DNA of 64,000 nt from Flavobacteriales bacterium (GTDB taxonomy: Bacteria; Bacteroidota; Bacteroidia; Flavobacteriales; CAJXXR01). The position numbers and the translations under genes were made by a program. Below the pieces are notes generated by a model, which was not told where the DNA came from, made no database searches, and saw only the letters and a program-made list of their open reading frames with translations. Location of the stretch: assembly GCA_025210805.1 (NCBI GenBank), contig JAOAQX010000023.1:62001-126000 (forward strand), given 5' to 3'. Below are positions 8,540-17,759 of the stretch, piece by piece; the first letter of the stretch is position 1, and every line of letters begins with the position of its first letter.

Positions 8540-8567
8540 AAAGACCTTTGATCACTCAAAAGTCTTT
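8540..8567 (-). terminator. Terminator after the ornithine aminotransferase gene
   Basis: AAAGACCTTTGATCACTCAAAAGTCTTT forms a hairpin with A/T-rich flanks on both sides, so it can work in both directions. The same hairpin type sits inside the spacer A repeats, suggesting that the repeats took up a host-style terminator. Confidence 0.75.
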
Positions 8568-8596
8568 CTTTAATATAAAACCTCTTTAGTGGATTT

Positions 8597-9838
8597 TTAA
8601 AATTCTCTAAGTGTTTTTTGGATAATTGCTATACACTCATCCAATTGCTCTTTAGTCATTACTAATGGCGGTGCAAAACGAATGATATTCCCATGAGTTG
8701 GTTTGGCTAATAAACCATTATCTCGAAGTTTTAAACAAATTTCCCATGCGGTAGAACTATCTTCTGTATCGTTGATTAAGATGGCATTTAATAATCCTTT
8801 TCCTCTTACGATCTTAACAATATCACAGCTGTCGATAAACTTGGTCATTTCAGTTCTGAAGTGATTTCCTAATTCTTCGGCATTTTCTGCAAGTTTTTCA
8901 TCTGTTACCACTTCTAGGGCAGTCATGGCAACTTGACAAGCAACTGGGTTTCCTCCAAAGGTAGATCCGTGTTGACCTGGTTTTATCACTTCCATAATTT
9001 CGTCATTTGCTAAAACTGCAGAAACAGGATAAGCTCCTCCTGATAGTGCTTTTCCTAGAATTAACACATCTGGTTTAACATTTTCATGATCTACGGCAAG
9101 AAGTTTTCCAGTACGAGCAATTCCTGTTTGTACTTCATCTGCAATAAAAAGAACACCATATTTTTCACAAAGTGCTTTCGCTTTAGAGAGGTATCCTTCA
9201 GATGGAACATAAACACCCGCTTCACCTTGAATTGGTTCTACCATAAAACCTGCAATATTCTCTTGTTTTAAAGCATTTTCTAAAGCATCAAGATTATCAT
9301 AGGCAATTTTTATAAAACCTTCTGTGTAGGGTCCAAAGTTTTTACGAGCATCTTCATCATTAGAGAAAGAAATAATGGTTGTGGTTCTTCCGTGAAAATT
9401 ATTTTCACACACAATCAATTTTGCTTCATTTTCTGGGATTCCTTTCTTTTCATAAGCCCACTTTCTGGTTAGCTTAATGGCAGTTTCAACAGCTTCTGCA
9501 CCGGTGTTCATAGGAAGCACTTTGTCAAAACCAAAATAATCAGTGATATATTTTTCGTATAAACCTAGGCTATCGTTATAGAATGCTCTAGAGGTTAAAG
9601 TAAGCTTGGCAGCTTGTTCTGCCATAGTTTTTACAATTCTTGGATGACAATGACCTTGATTAACTGCAGAGTATGCTGATAGGAAATCGAAATATTTTTT
9701 ACCTTCTACATCCCATACAAATACACCTTCACCTTTTGAAAGTACTACAGGAAGGGGATGATAATTGTGAGCTCCATGTTTGTCCTCAAGAGCAATAAAA
9801 TCTTTAGAATTCATTCTGATAAGTTTTTTTTGTGTCAT
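8597..9838 (-). CDS. rocD: Ornithine--oxo-acid aminotransferase
   Basis: A 413-residue class III PLP-dependent aminotransferase. Visible motifs are [38 protein letters not shown], and the PLP-binding lysine in [18 protein letters not shown]. The enzyme transfers the delta-amino group of ornithine to 2-oxoglutarate, giving glutamate semialdehyde and linking arginine breakdown to proline and glutamate. The length and N-terminus ([21 protein letters not shown]) fit the RocD/OAT family rather than acetylornithine aminotransferase. It is monocistronic, with terminator hairpins on either side. Confidence 0.95.
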   Translation of the reverse strand: MTQKKLIRMNSKDFIALEDKHGAHNYHPLPVVLSKGEGVFVWDVEGKKYFDFLSAYSAVNQGHCHPRIVKTMAEQAAKLTLTSRAFYNDSLGLYEKYITDYFGFDKVLPMNTGAEAVETAIKLTRKWAYEKKGIPENEAKLIVCENNFHGRTTTIISFSNDEDARKNFGPYTEGFIKIAYDNLDALENALKQENIAGFMVEPIQGEAGVYVPSEGYLSKAKALCEKYGVLFIADEVQTGIARTGKLLAVDHENVKPDVLILGKALSGGAYPVSAVLANDEIMEVIKPGQHGSTFGGNPVACQVAMTALEVVTDEKLAENAEELGNHFRTEMTKFIDSCDIVKIVRGKGLLNAILINDTEDSSTAWEICLKLRDNGLLAKPTHGNIIRFAPPLVMTKEQLDECIAIIQKTLREF

Positions 9839-10024
9839 AATTAAACCACTTCAAATGGTTTTACTAAAATACGATCTGATTACTACCAAATATTTTTCAA
9901 AACAAATGATAAAAATGGTTTTCTAATCCCTTCTTTTGAGTTCATTCGGTATAGGAGAACAAATATACTTAAATTGAATAGATTTTTTTTGTAGAACACA
10001 CTGTTATAAAAAATCTATTTTGCA

Positions 10025-10064
10025 CAAAAAAAGCCTCAAACAGATTGTTTTGAGGCTTTTTTTT
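10025..10064 (-). terminator. Terminator downstream of the lipoprotein gene
   Basis: A perfect GCCTCAAA...TTTGAGGC stem with A-runs on the left and a T-run on the right. It lies after the stop of the gene at 10081 (minus strand) and before rocD's promoter region. Confidence 0.8.
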
Positions 10065-10080
10065 GTAAGTGGATTGTCTA

Positions 10081-10560
10081 TTATAATTTCCTAATACTTA
10101 TGAGATTTTCTACCGTTTGAACAGTTGTTAGCCTTGTGTCATAAATATAATTTACTTGAATTTCTACTTGATCTCCAGGTTTGAGAGATTCAATTATGCG
10201 AACAGACTCATCATTAAATCTTTTTTTATTAAAATCTGATATTTGTTTTTGATAGGTTTCAAGTTTTTGAGAACCACCTTCGCCTTTTCCATCAAATTTT
10301 TTATAACGTGTAATCTCAAAGTTTGCATACTCACCAGAGTTTCCACATTTATCAGGACAGTCTGCGGTCATTCCCATGCATTTGTGATATTTTGTTTTTG
10401 AGAATGTGGCATCAAATATATGATAACGTGTAAAGTCATTATCTGTGAGAGTATGTTCTTTGTTGGGTTTGTTTACTGTTGTTTCGGTTGTTTTTTTTCC
10501 AGAGCAACATGAGAATAGAAAAGGAATAGACAAGAGTAATATAACAATTTTTCGTTTCAT
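10081..10560 (-). CDS. Putative lipoprotein with a conserved cysteine cluster
   Basis: A 159-residue protein with a lipoprotein signal (MKRKIVILLLSIPFLFSC, lipobox Cys at about 18), so it is likely anchored in a membrane facing the periplasm. The mature part contains CMGMTADCPDKCG (about 61-73), three closely spaced cysteines that could bind metal or form a disulfide, followed by a beta-rich domain with GDQVEIQVNY. I recall uncharacterised bacterial proteins with the same cysteine motif but no function. Single gene. Confidence 0.8.
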   Translation of the reverse strand: MKRKIVILLLSIPFLFSCCSGKKTTETTVNKPNKEHTLTDNDFTRYHIFDATFSKTKYHKCMGMTADCPDKCGNSGEYANFEITRYKKFDGKGEGGSQKLETYQKQISDFNKKRFNDESVRIIESLKPGDQVEIQVNYIYDTRLTTVQTVENLISIRKL

Positions 10561-10878
10561 AATTTTGTAATTGATTTTGTTAGTATTTCTTCAAAAATAG
10601 AATAAAGCACACATTTATCATAATGGTATTTCGATTTTAAGGCCTCAATAAGGGATAAAAGGTAAGTAATTTAGGTTTTATACTAAAGTTTCTCGTTTTA
10701 ATACTACATTCCTATAAAAGTATATAAATGTATAGTAGTGAACAATAAAAGTTCTAATTTTATCTTTTTATATTGGATTTTCTGTAATGAATTTGCATTA
10801 TACTGTTAAGAGAATTAAGACCATAAATGGCATAATATCCAAATAAAAAAAAGTAATGACTTATAGAATCGAATTTAC
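10561..10878. other. Intergenic stretch without a recognisable gene
   Basis: This AT-rich region between the lipoprotein gene and the rlmD promoter has only short frames broken by stops. No hairpin with a T-run and no RNA gene was seen. It presumably holds the two divergent promoters. Confidence 0.5.
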
Positions 10879-10886
10879 TACCTTTG
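10879..10886 (+). promoter_or_regulatory. -7 box TACCTTTG of rlmD
   Basis: TACCTTTG matches TAnnTTTG exactly and ends only 6 nt before the ATG at 10893. With a start site about 5-8 nt downstream, the mRNA would begin at or next to the start codon, i.e. be leaderless or nearly so. Confidence 0.6.
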
Positions 10887-10892
10887 CCAGCT

Positions 10893-12350
10893 ATGGGAAA
10901 ATTCAGAAATAGAAGGATGTTTAAACGTGGAGAGCGTTTAGAATTAAGGATAAAGGATATGGCTTTTGGAGGAAAAGGAATTGCAAAAATTCCTACTGAA
11001 AATGGTCAGGAATTTACTGTTTTTGTGCCAAATACTTTGCCTAATCAACTGGTAGAAGCACGAGTGAGTAAATGTCAAAAACGTTATGCAGAGGCAAAGC
11101 TAGAAAGAGTGTTGGAAACAAGTCCTGATGAAATAGAAATTCCATATCAAGAAATTCCTGGAGCTCCCTATGCACGTTTACCCATTGCAATACAAGAAAA
11201 ACATAAAAAAGACAGCTGTTTTCACCTGTTTAAATCAATCGGGAAAATTGAAAATATAGAGGAATATTGGGATACTTTTATTTCTTCTCCAAGTGCTTGG
11301 CATTATAGAAATAAAATGGAATATAGTTTTTCTGCAATTGGCTGGGATCGAGAAAATCAAACCGATGTAGATGCTTTTAGTTTAGGTTTTAAAAAACGTG
11401 GAACTTGGTGGATGGTAGAAAATCTAGGGCAAGATTCTGGTTTGTTTGATGCACAGTTTGAAAACCATTTGAAAGATATACGTAGTTTTCTTTTAAATAC
11501 AGGGTTACCAGCTTGGCATCCGCCAAAAAAAGAAGGCTTTTTTCGTCATCTAGTGGTACGTAAGTCTTATGCCAATGACCAAATTTTGGTAATGCTTGTT
11601 ACATCTTCTTCAGGATTAGAAAATTTTGATAAAGAAGCTTTTGCATCTTTGCTTAAAGATATATTAGGAAATCGTTTGGCAGGATATATTCATACCATCA
11701 ATGATGAAATAGGAGATAGGACATTGGCAGTTTCAGGCTCATCAGAACTAATATATGGAGAAAATGTTCTTGTTGAATCTATTTGTGGATTAGATTTCCA
11801 AATGAAAATGCAAAGCTTTTTCCAAACAAATCCTCAATCAGCAGAAAGATTATATACAAAAGCCATTGATTATCTTTTTGAGGAAATCGACCCCGAAAAA
11901 CCACATTTAGTAATGGATTTATTTTGTGGAACAGGAACCATTAGTCAGATAATTGCCAAAAGAGCTCACCAAGAAACGCAAATAATTGGGGTAGAAATAG
12001 TAGAAGAAGCCATTGCTGATGCTCAAAAAAATGCCCAGAGAAATGGGATAGAAAAAATAGAATTTTATGCCAATGATGTGGGGAAATTCCTATTAGATCA
12101 TCCGCACTACAAAGGAAAAATAGATGGTGTGGTTTTAGATCCTCCTAGAGCCGGAATTGCACCAAAAACACTCAAAAAAGTGATTAATTTGGGAGCACAA
12201 AAAATGGTTTATGTATCTTGTAATCCAGCTACTCAAGCAAGAGATTTGGAAAGTCTTAGAGCAGCGGGATATCAAATAAAGAAGTTTAGTTTGGTTGATC
12301 AATTTCCTCATACTTCTCATGTGGAATCGGTATTTTTATTGAGTCTCTAA
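10893..12350 (+). CDS. rlmD: 23S rRNA (uracil-C5)-methyltransferase, RumA/RlmD type
   Basis: A 485-residue protein. An N-terminal TRAM RNA-binding domain (about 10-65, with GGKGIAKI) is followed by a class I SAM methyltransferase domain with VMDLFCGTGTISQI (SAM site), VLDPPRAG, and the catalytic cysteine in YVSCNPATQARDL. The family methylates uracil C5 in 23S rRNA (or tRNA T54), using a transient Cys adduct. The start was placed at ATG 10893 because the upstream TTG lies inside the -7 promoter box. prfC follows 15 bp downstream, probably in one operon. Confidence 0.92.
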   Translation: MGKFRNRRMFKRGERLELRIKDMAFGGKGIAKIPTENGQEFTVFVPNTLPNQLVEARVSKCQKRYAEAKLERVLETSPDEIEIPYQEIPGAPYARLPIAIQEKHKKDSCFHLFKSIGKIENIEEYWDTFISSPSAWHYRNKMEYSFSAIGWDRENQTDVDAFSLGFKKRGTWWMVENLGQDSGLFDAQFENHLKDIRSFLLNTGLPAWHPPKKEGFFRHLVVRKSYANDQILVMLVTSSSGLENFDKEAFASLLKDILGNRLAGYIHTINDEIGDRTLAVSGSSELIYGENVLVESICGLDFQMKMQSFFQTNPQSAERLYTKAIDYLFEEIDPEKPHLVMDLFCGTGTISQIIAKRAHQETQIIGVEIVEEAIADAQKNAQRNGIEKIEFYANDVGKFLLDHPHYKGKIDGVVLDPPRAGIAPKTLKKVINLGAQKMVYVSCNPATQARDLESLRAAGYQIKKFSLVDQFPHTSHVESVFLLSL

Positions 12351-12365
12351 TTTTTATTCAGAAAA

Positions 12366-13952
12366 ATGACTAAAGAACAAGAAATTAACAGAAGGAGAAC
12401 CTTCGCAATTATATCTCACCCAGATGCGGGTAAAACAACGTTAACAGAAAAACTTCTTTTGTATGGTGGAGCTATTCAAGAAGCTGGAGCCGTAAAATCC
12501 AATAAAATTAAGAAGAGTACTACTTCAGATTTTATGGAAATAGAAAAACAAAGAGGGATTTCTGTAGCTACTTCTGTAATGGGGTTTGAATACCGAGATT
12601 TTAAAATCAATATTCTTGATACTCCAGGACATAAGGATTTTGCCGAAGATACTTTTAGAACGCTAACGGCTGCCGATAGTGTTATTGTGGTTATTGATGT
12701 AGCAAAAGGGGTAGAGGAGCAAACAGAAAGACTGGTAGAAGTGTGTAGAATGCGTAAAACTCCCATGATTATTTTTATCAATAAGCTTGATAGAATGGGG
12801 AAAGATGCATTTGACCTTTTAGATGAGATAGAGTCCAAATTGCGAGTAAATGTTCGCCCATTGTCTTGGCCTATTGGAATGGGAAAAGAACTAAAAGGGG
12901 TTTATAATCTTTATGAAAGAAACCTTCATGTTTACACAGCAAATTCTACAGAAAAAGTAGAAGATAAAATTGCTTTAGATGATATCAACTCACCTGAACT
13001 AGATCAATATATTGATGAGTCTTTTGCTGAAACACTGAGAGAAGAGGTGGAAATGGTAGAAATGGTGTACCCAGAGTTTAAGCAAGAAACTTATTTGGAA
13101 GGAGAGGTTTGTCCTGTATTTTTTGGATCGGCAATTAATACTTTTGGAGTTCAGGAATTGTTAAATTGTTTTGTGGAAATAGCCCCATCTCCTTTAGGTA
13201 AACAAGCCGAAGAAAGAATGGTGTTGCCCAATGAAAATAAATTTACTGGTTTTGTATTTAAAATTCATGCGAACTTAGATCCAAAACATAGAAACAGGCT
13301 GGCATTTGTGAAAATTGTTTCAGGAATTTTTAAAAGAAATACCAACTATAAACATATCCGATTAGGGAAAAATCTAAAATTTTCTAGTCCAACGGCTTTT
13401 ATGGCTGCCAAAAAAGATATCATTGAGGAAGCTTTCCCGGGTGACATCATTGGTTTACACGATGCTGGTAACTTCAAGATAGGAGATACTCTAACGGAAG
13501 GCGAATTACTCCATTTTAAAGGAATTCCAAGTTTTTCTCCTGAGCTTTTTAATTATATAGAAAATGCAGATCCTATGAAATCTAAACAATTGGCAAAAGG
13601 TATTGATCAATTGATGGATGAAGGTGTGGCACAGCTTTTTATTAGAAAAAGTAATGGTAGAAAAATTATTGGAACTGTGGGAGCGCTTCAGTTTGATGTT
13701 ATCCAACACCGCCTACTCCACGAATATGGTGCAAAATGTAGATATGAGGGGATTAGCTTACATAAAGCCTGCTGGATTTCTTCAGATGATGACGCAGAGC
13801 TAAAAGAATTCAAGAAGCAGAAACAAAGAGTAATGGCAGAGGATAAGTATGGTAGAGATGTTTTCCTTGCCGATTCTCCTTTTACCATTGATATGGCAAA
13901 ACAGAAATTTCCTTCTATTCAGTTTCATTTTACAAGCGAATGGGAAGCGTAA
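12366..13952 (+). CDS. prfC: Peptide chain release factor 3
   Basis: A 528-residue translational GTPase with the RF3 N-terminus and G motifs: HPDAGKTT (P-loop, about 18-25), the switch region [16 protein letters not shown], and NKLD. RF3 removes RF1/RF2 from the ribosome after peptide release. Length and domain order (G domain, EF-Tu-like beta barrel, RF3 C-terminal domain) match the family. It follows rlmD closely on the same strand and ends before a strong bidirectional terminator. Confidence 0.96.
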   Translation: MTKEQEINRRRTFAIISHPDAGKTTLTEKLLLYGGAIQEAGAVKSNKIKKSTTSDFMEIEKQRGISVATSVMGFEYRDFKINILDTPGHKDFAEDTFRTLTAADSVIVVIDVAKGVEEQTERLVEVCRMRKTPMIIFINKLDRMGKDAFDLLDEIESKLRVNVRPLSWPIGMGKELKGVYNLYERNLHVYTANSTEKVEDKIALDDINSPELDQYIDESFAETLREEVEMVEMVYPEFKQETYLEGEVCPVFFGSAINTFGVQELLNCFVEIAPSPLGKQAEERMVLPNENKFTGFVFKIHANLDPKHRNRLAFVKIVSGIFKRNTNYKHIRLGKNLKFSSPTAFMAAKKDIIEEAFPGDIIGLHDAGNFKIGDTLTEGELLHFKGIPSFSPELFNYIENADPMKSKQLAKGIDQLMDEGVAQLFIRKSNGRKIIGTVGALQFDVIQHRLLHEYGAKCRYEGISLHKACWISSDDDAELKEFKKQKQRVMAEDKYGRDVFLADSPFTIDMAKQKFPSIQFHFTSEWEA

Positions 13953-13988
13953 ACCATTAGTGGTTATACAAAATTTATAGAAAGAAAA

Positions 13989-14022
13989 AGAATCCAGATT
14001 TATCAAAATCTGGATTCTTTTT
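13989..14022. terminator. Bidirectional terminator between prfC and the serine-hydrolase-like gene
   Basis: AGAATCCAGATTT...AAATCTGGATTCT is a 13-bp stem with a T-run on the plus side and A-runs on the other. It serves two convergent genes. Confidence 0.85.
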
Positions 14023-14068
14023 GCATTAATATCTATTTAATAATAAGCTACTTAATGCTAAAAAAGTA

Positions 14069-15190
14069 TTAGTTTATTCTGAAATCCATTTTGTGAAGTA
14101 TTTTTAGAATACGTTCTTTAAAAACATCTTCCTTTTTTGAAAACCAATAATCATACTCGCTATTTATCAGTATTAGATATCCTTTTTTCTTTTCGATATT
14201 GTACTCAAAATATGTTCTAAATCCATCTTTTCGGTCATTTAATTTGAAGATATTAGGGTTTTCTTCTTTTCTTTCAAAGACAACACATTGAGTAAATGGA
14301 GACTTTGGGATATCTATAAAAGCTTTGGTAAAGTATCGATAGTACTTCTTTTTTATGCCAAATTTTTGATAGGATTCTTTATTGAGAATTGTGCTTAAAA
14401 AATTTCCATAAGATTTGGCATTGGTCCATAAACCACGACCATAAATATTTGGGTAGGATAGAGGTGTTTCTTGTTCTTTCTTTGAGTATAAATACGCTTG
14501 AGTTCTTTTGTTTGAACTAATTTTTTCTCCATTAAAATAGAAATCTAAAGGGTTTTGAGAAAGAAATTGCTCCTGAATATAGTCTGGGAAATTTTCTTCG
14601 GAAAATTGTTCAAATAAAGCTCCCGCAACCGCAAAAGCACCTTCTGAATACAAATATTCTTTTAGGGGTTTTTGAAAATTTTGAATTCTTTTTTTACCAG
14701 TTTTAGAAGAGCCCATAATGAGTTCTTCTGTACTTATGGCATATTTGTTATTATGAAAACCAAAATATGGTCTGTTGAGCCCAGAACTATGATTTAAAAG
14801 CTGTAGTGGTGTGGGTTTAGAGTCCTTAATGATACTCGACTCTCGCAAGTGAATTACAGGGTGGGAGAGTTGATCATTTATTGGTTTGTTCCATGCTATT
14901 TCCCCTTCGGAAGCAAGTTTCATCATGGTTAGAGCCGTGAAAATTTGGTTCGCTTTACCTACTTGAAACATGGTTTTGGAATCTATTTTTGATTCACCCT
15001 TATAAGTGGTAGCTCCTGTATTGAAAACCTGTACCACCTTTCCGTCTTCAATTAAGGCAATTTGTGCCCCAGAATTGTGGTAAACCCAACGCCAGAAATT
15101 GAGTTTTTTTTGAAACTTTTTAGCAGGAATTTGAGCATGACCATAGCTCAAAGAAAGCAACAATAAGAATAAGGTAAAAATATTTTTCAT
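14069..15190 (-). CDS. Beta-lactamase-fold (class C/serine hydrolase) protein lacking catalytic residues
   Basis: A 373-residue protein with a Sec signal peptide (MKNIFTLFLLLLSLSYGHA) and the class C beta-lactamase/PBP4* fold, seen in TMFQVGKANQIFTALTMMKL and LLNHSSGLNRPY. The catalytic SxxK tetrad is replaced by K79-A-N-Q82, and the YxN-like motif by YSE. Without Ser and Lys it should not hydrolyse beta-lactams or peptides. It could be a binding protein or a decaying enzyme. It is probably secreted to the periplasm. The frame is intact and the length normal, which argues against a simple pseudogene. Confidence 0.85.
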   Translation of the reverse strand: MKNIFTLFLLLLSLSYGHAQIPAKKFQKKLNFWRWVYHNSGAQIALIEDGKVVQVFNTGATTYKGESKIDSKTMFQVGKANQIFTALTMMKLASEGEIAWNKPINDQLSHPVIHLRESSIIKDSKPTPLQLLNHSSGLNRPYFGFHNNKYAISTEELIMGSSKTGKKRIQNFQKPLKEYLYSEGAFAVAGALFEQFSEENFPDYIQEQFLSQNPLDFYFNGEKISSNKRTQAYLYSKKEQETPLSYPNIYGRGLWTNAKSYGNFLSTILNKESYQKFGIKKKYYRYFTKAFIDIPKSPFTQCVVFERKEENPNIFKLNDRKDGFRTYFEYNIEKKKGYLILINSEYDYWFSKKEDVFKERILKILHKMDFRIN

Positions 15191-15343
15191 ATTCTCAAAT
15201 TTAGTTGCTTTATACCGAATACTTGCTAAAAGTAGTCACTTTTTCACTTAAAATCATTTACGGTGTTAGATAAACTCTTCCGAAAGTTGGGAGAAATTCT
15301 GAGTTTGTATTTTGCTTTGTGAGTGGTTTGGAGACTAAGTTGT

Positions 15344-15588
15344 TTATCTTTCATCAATTATTTCTAATAATTGTTCTTTTGTTGGTAATATTGTTTGGTA
15401 TTTACTTGCAAATATTTGTTCATTATTTTCAGGAAGAGTATATTTTACAACTGCTTCACTTTTATTCTGACATAAGATAAGTCCAATAGTTTTGTTTTCA
15501 TCTTCCATTTTAATTTCTCTGTCATAATAATTTACATACATCTGCATTTGACCAATATCTTGATGTTTCAATTCTCCAATTTTTAAAT
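15344..15588 (-). pseudogene. C-terminal remnant of a DUF1016 (YhcG-like) nuclease gene
   Basis: The frame encodes LKIGELKHQDIGQMQMYVNY, then KTIGLILCQNKSEAVVKYTL and a normal C-terminus, which is the end of the PDDEXK-type DUF1016/YhcG domain. The frame stays open upstream to about 15588, where the sequence changes abruptly into spacer repeat A (copy 3). The first roughly 250-300 residues of the family, including most of the nuclease core, are missing. The cut coincides with the repeat border, so the truncation probably came from a recombination event there. Confidence 0.75.
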
Positions 15589-15595
15589 GTTTTTT

Positions 15596-15827
15596 GTTTG
15601 AACTAATCCCGCTTCACGGGTAGCTTTTCTCAAAGTACATAAAACTACAAAATTTCCAATTTTTACGGTAGTTAAGCAATATGAAAAAAGACCTTTGATT
15701 GCTCAAAAGTCTTTCAATATTTTCTAAAATCGCCTTATTTAGGGGTTTATTTAATCCCGATATGTTTCGAGATAAGGTTACGAGTTCAGATTTTGATCTG
15801 CGAGCAATCCGAAGACTTAGTTATTGT
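15596..15827 (-). repeat. Spacer repeat A, copy 3 (internally deleted)
   Basis: It begins TTTGAACTAATCCCGCTTCACGGG and ends CGAGCAATCCGAAGACTTAGTTATTG. It keeps the GACCTTTGATTGCTC terminator hairpin but lacks the 65-nt element and much of the central block, which is replaced by a different AT-rich sequence. It lies directly after the stop codon of the gene at 15838. Confidence 0.85.
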
Positions 15828-15837
15828 GTGCGTTTTT

Positions 15838-17064
15838 TTAATTCCCATGCATTATAGCAACTTTTTCAGCAAGTCTCCTTACCACGAATAGATATGGTAT
15901 AATCATGTGATTGTTCTTTTCCGTTGGAAGAATTACTTTATTTTCTCTTGATTCCCTTAAATGAACCATGGTATTCCTTATCCTTTCAATGTTATTCTTT
16001 ACTGTTCGCATTATTTGCTTTGGTGGTTTATCAATACACGATTCATCGTTTAAAATAGAGTCTAATTTAAAGCCACCATCAAACTCGAGCGGTTGAGTGA
16101 AGAACTGTAGATTCTTATTTAGTTCAATTTTAATGTCCTCAAAGGAACAATAGTCAACAATCGTTTTTTCCAATTTCATTGAGTCATCATTGTGTTTAAA
16201 GTTCTCCTTGAATTGATCCACAATGAGTTTAGTATATTCATTTGGATTGTTGAGTAAATCTGGTCTCTTAATTATGTCCCTTAGTTTCTTGGTCAAGTCA
16301 TCACTTAAATAGTAAAAAGAGCAATACTCAAGAATCTGGAAGTAAAAAAGGTATTTTAAACGAACGTTTTTTGTTTCTCTTGATATCTCAAACATATCCA
16401 ATAATACAGGGTCTATTGGGTTAAATGTGAGGGCTGAGGGGAATTGATTTTCATTTGTTAAGCATGGAACTTCATATTTTTCTTTCTCTGCTTTTTGTTC
16501 ATGGATAATAATTTTTGGACTACTTCGGTTATAATAAGTCACATAGAAGTTAAAATGCTTAGCAAAAAGTTTATAGTCTGCATTGGTAATTTGAAAATCA
16601 CCTTGAATTTTAAAACTTACAGGCTTTCTATTCTCGAAGTACTTCTGAACATATTTAGGCAAATCATCTTTTCGAAGAAAGTCTCTAAACTCCCTCAAAT
16701 TTCGGTAATCAGTAGATGAGCTTTCACTTAACTCACGAAAACCATTCGCCAATTTAAAAAGCTGCGGAGTTGGTTCTGTAAAACTACATTTATACTCTTT
16801 TCCTTCATAATGGAATGAAAAATCAGCAAAGTCAGTAAAATAGCTTTCGGATGCTGGTTGCATAATGAATTCTAATAGTTCCTCAGTAGTATGATGAACA
16901 GCAGATAATTCACTTGGGAAAGTCAGATTATTAAGAGTACTGTCAGCTTCTCCTTTCTTAAGACGTATCATAAATGTGTCATCGCCCCAAAGTTTTTTCA
17001 AGTTCAAATGCTCTGTTTCCTCTTCTATTACAATATTAGGGTTAAGTTTTTTTAGTTCCTTCAT
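15838..17064 (-). CDS. Hypothetical protein with a HEPN-like C-terminal motif
   Basis: A 408-residue cytoplasmic protein. I recognise no named family over its length. The C-terminal part is helical and contains R363-N-T-M-V-H368, the Rx4H signature of HEPN RNases, followed by a pattern found in large defence-associated HEPN proteins (LFYFQILEYCSFYYL around 240-255). The unit begins GTTGTTGTAGTGC and ends, in complement, GTTATTGTGTGC, a near match typical of cassette ends. The leader repeat is upstream and spacer A downstream. A defence role is inference from the motif and the company it keeps. Confidence 0.7.
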   Translation of the reverse strand: MKELKKLNPNIVIEEETEHLNLKKLWGDDTFMIRLKKGEADSTLNNLTFPSELSAVHHTTEELLEFIMQPASESYFTDFADFSFHYEGKEYKCSFTEPTPQLFKLANGFRELSESSSTDYRNLREFRDFLRKDDLPKYVQKYFENRKPVSFKIQGDFQITNADYKLFAKHFNFYVTYYNRSSPKIIIHEQKAEKEKYEVPCLTNENQFPSALTFNPIDPVLLDMFEISRETKNVRLKYLFYFQILEYCSFYYLSDDLTKKLRDIIKRPDLLNNPNEYTKLIVDQFKENFKHNDDSMKLEKTIVDYCSFEDIKIELNKNLQFFTQPLEFDGGFKLDSILNDESCIDKPPKQIMRTVKNNIERIRNTMVHLRESRENKVILPTEKNNHMIIPYLFVVRRLAEKVAIMHGN

Positions 17065-17086
17065 TCTTGATTATTTAATGCACTAC

Positions 17087-17413
17087 AACAACCATATAAA
17101 CACACCTTTACATACAAAGCCATATTCATAAGCCATTATATGTTTATACTTTCTCTGTCATAATCAAAAACACAAAAAGCCCAGTAAATACAGGTTTTGA
17201 GGTGAATCTAGAGGTACTATTTATATTTTTGAATATCATGAGACTAAGGTACAAAAAACAATTTTATGAAGGAAGGATAGGCGAATAATTATCCGTATAC
17301 TATTCGAATAATATACGACTATTTCTTTTGGTTGTTGTTATGTTTTTATTTCTCTGTACAATGTTTTTTAGCCCCGATAGAGGCGATATCCTTTTGTTTT
17401 TTGAAGAAAAACT
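17087..17413 (-). repeat. Leader repeat B, copy 2 (long form, left arm altered)
   Basis: It matches copy 4 at 53025 along most of its length, including the TATCCGTATACTATTCG block and the start of the TAGCCCCGATAGAGG element, and breaks off at TTGAAGAAAAAC. The palindromic first 58 bp (17087-17144) still has the AAC/GTT ends and ATAAACACACC, but the partner arm has diverged. It lies upstream of the HEPN-like gene. Confidence 0.87.
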
Positions 17414-17459
17414 AATTCTGTATTCTGCTTTACACCAAGCACGCATAAGAATACGGTCA
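17414..17459 (-). pseudogene. 46-bp fragment of the fumarylacetoacetase gene
   Basis: Bases 17414-17459 are identical to 53497-53542, which lie inside the 3' coding part of the fumarylacetoacetase gene 36 kb away. Short microhomologies (AAAAC on the left, GTCTTC on the right) mark the junctions with leader repeat B copy 2 and spacer A copy 4. It is non-functional and serves as a marker of past rearrangement. Confidence 0.9.
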
Positions 17460-17601
17460 AAGTCTTCTCTTTATCTTCTTAAGTCCTGAAAAATGGATTT
17501 GTATAGCCTAAATTTATTTGTCGCAAAACCCATAGTGTTTTGAAATGTTTTTCGAAACGCAAGTAAACCATTTTTCTGTGTAATTTAAGAAAGGTGTAAT
17601 G

Positions 17602-17666
17602 TCGATACATTACTAAAAGTTAATTATGAACAAAGTGAACTAATTGAATATTTAGTAAGTAATCGG
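17602..17666. repeat. 65-nt conserved element, copy 2
   Basis: Same element as at 4143, starting TCGAT instead of CCGAT; a U-G pair keeps the terminal stem. It lies within spacer repeat A copy 4. Confidence 0.7.
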
Positions 17667-17688
17667 TGCAACAGCGTGGGTTTTAGTC

Positions 17689-17735
17689 AACATTGTCTTC
17701 AGATTTTGCTCTGCGAGCAATCCGAAGACTTAGTT
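17689..17735 (-). other. attC-like recombination site (best example)
   Basis: A 47-bp imperfect palindrome. On the plus strand it reads AAC, ATT, GTCTTC, A, GATT, TT, GCTC, loop TGC, GAGC, AATC, C, GAAGAC, TTA, GTT. AAC pairs with GTT, the next three bases do not pair, then GTCTTC, GATT and GCTC pair with their partners, leaving one mismatch and an extra TT. Terminal AAC/GTT boxes, an unpaired spacer and unpaired extra bases are the hallmarks of attC sites. The known attC consensus R' is GTTRRRY; here the outer bases agree only in part. Confidence 0.6.
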
Positions 17736-17759
17736 ATTATGTGCTTTTTTTAATTTTCT

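Larger units (their letters stand above)
17460..17744 (-). repeat. Spacer repeat A, copy 4 (left part replaced)
   Basis: It starts at AGTCTTCTCTTTATC, that is, within the repeat's terminator region, directly after the fumarylacetoacetase fragment. It runs through the 65-nt element to the attC-like palindrome and ends TTAGTTATTATGTGC at the stop of the SMI1/KNR4 gene. It lacks the CCCGATGTTTCGGG insertion seen in copies 2, 6 and 7, so its palindrome is uninterrupted. Confidence 0.88.
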
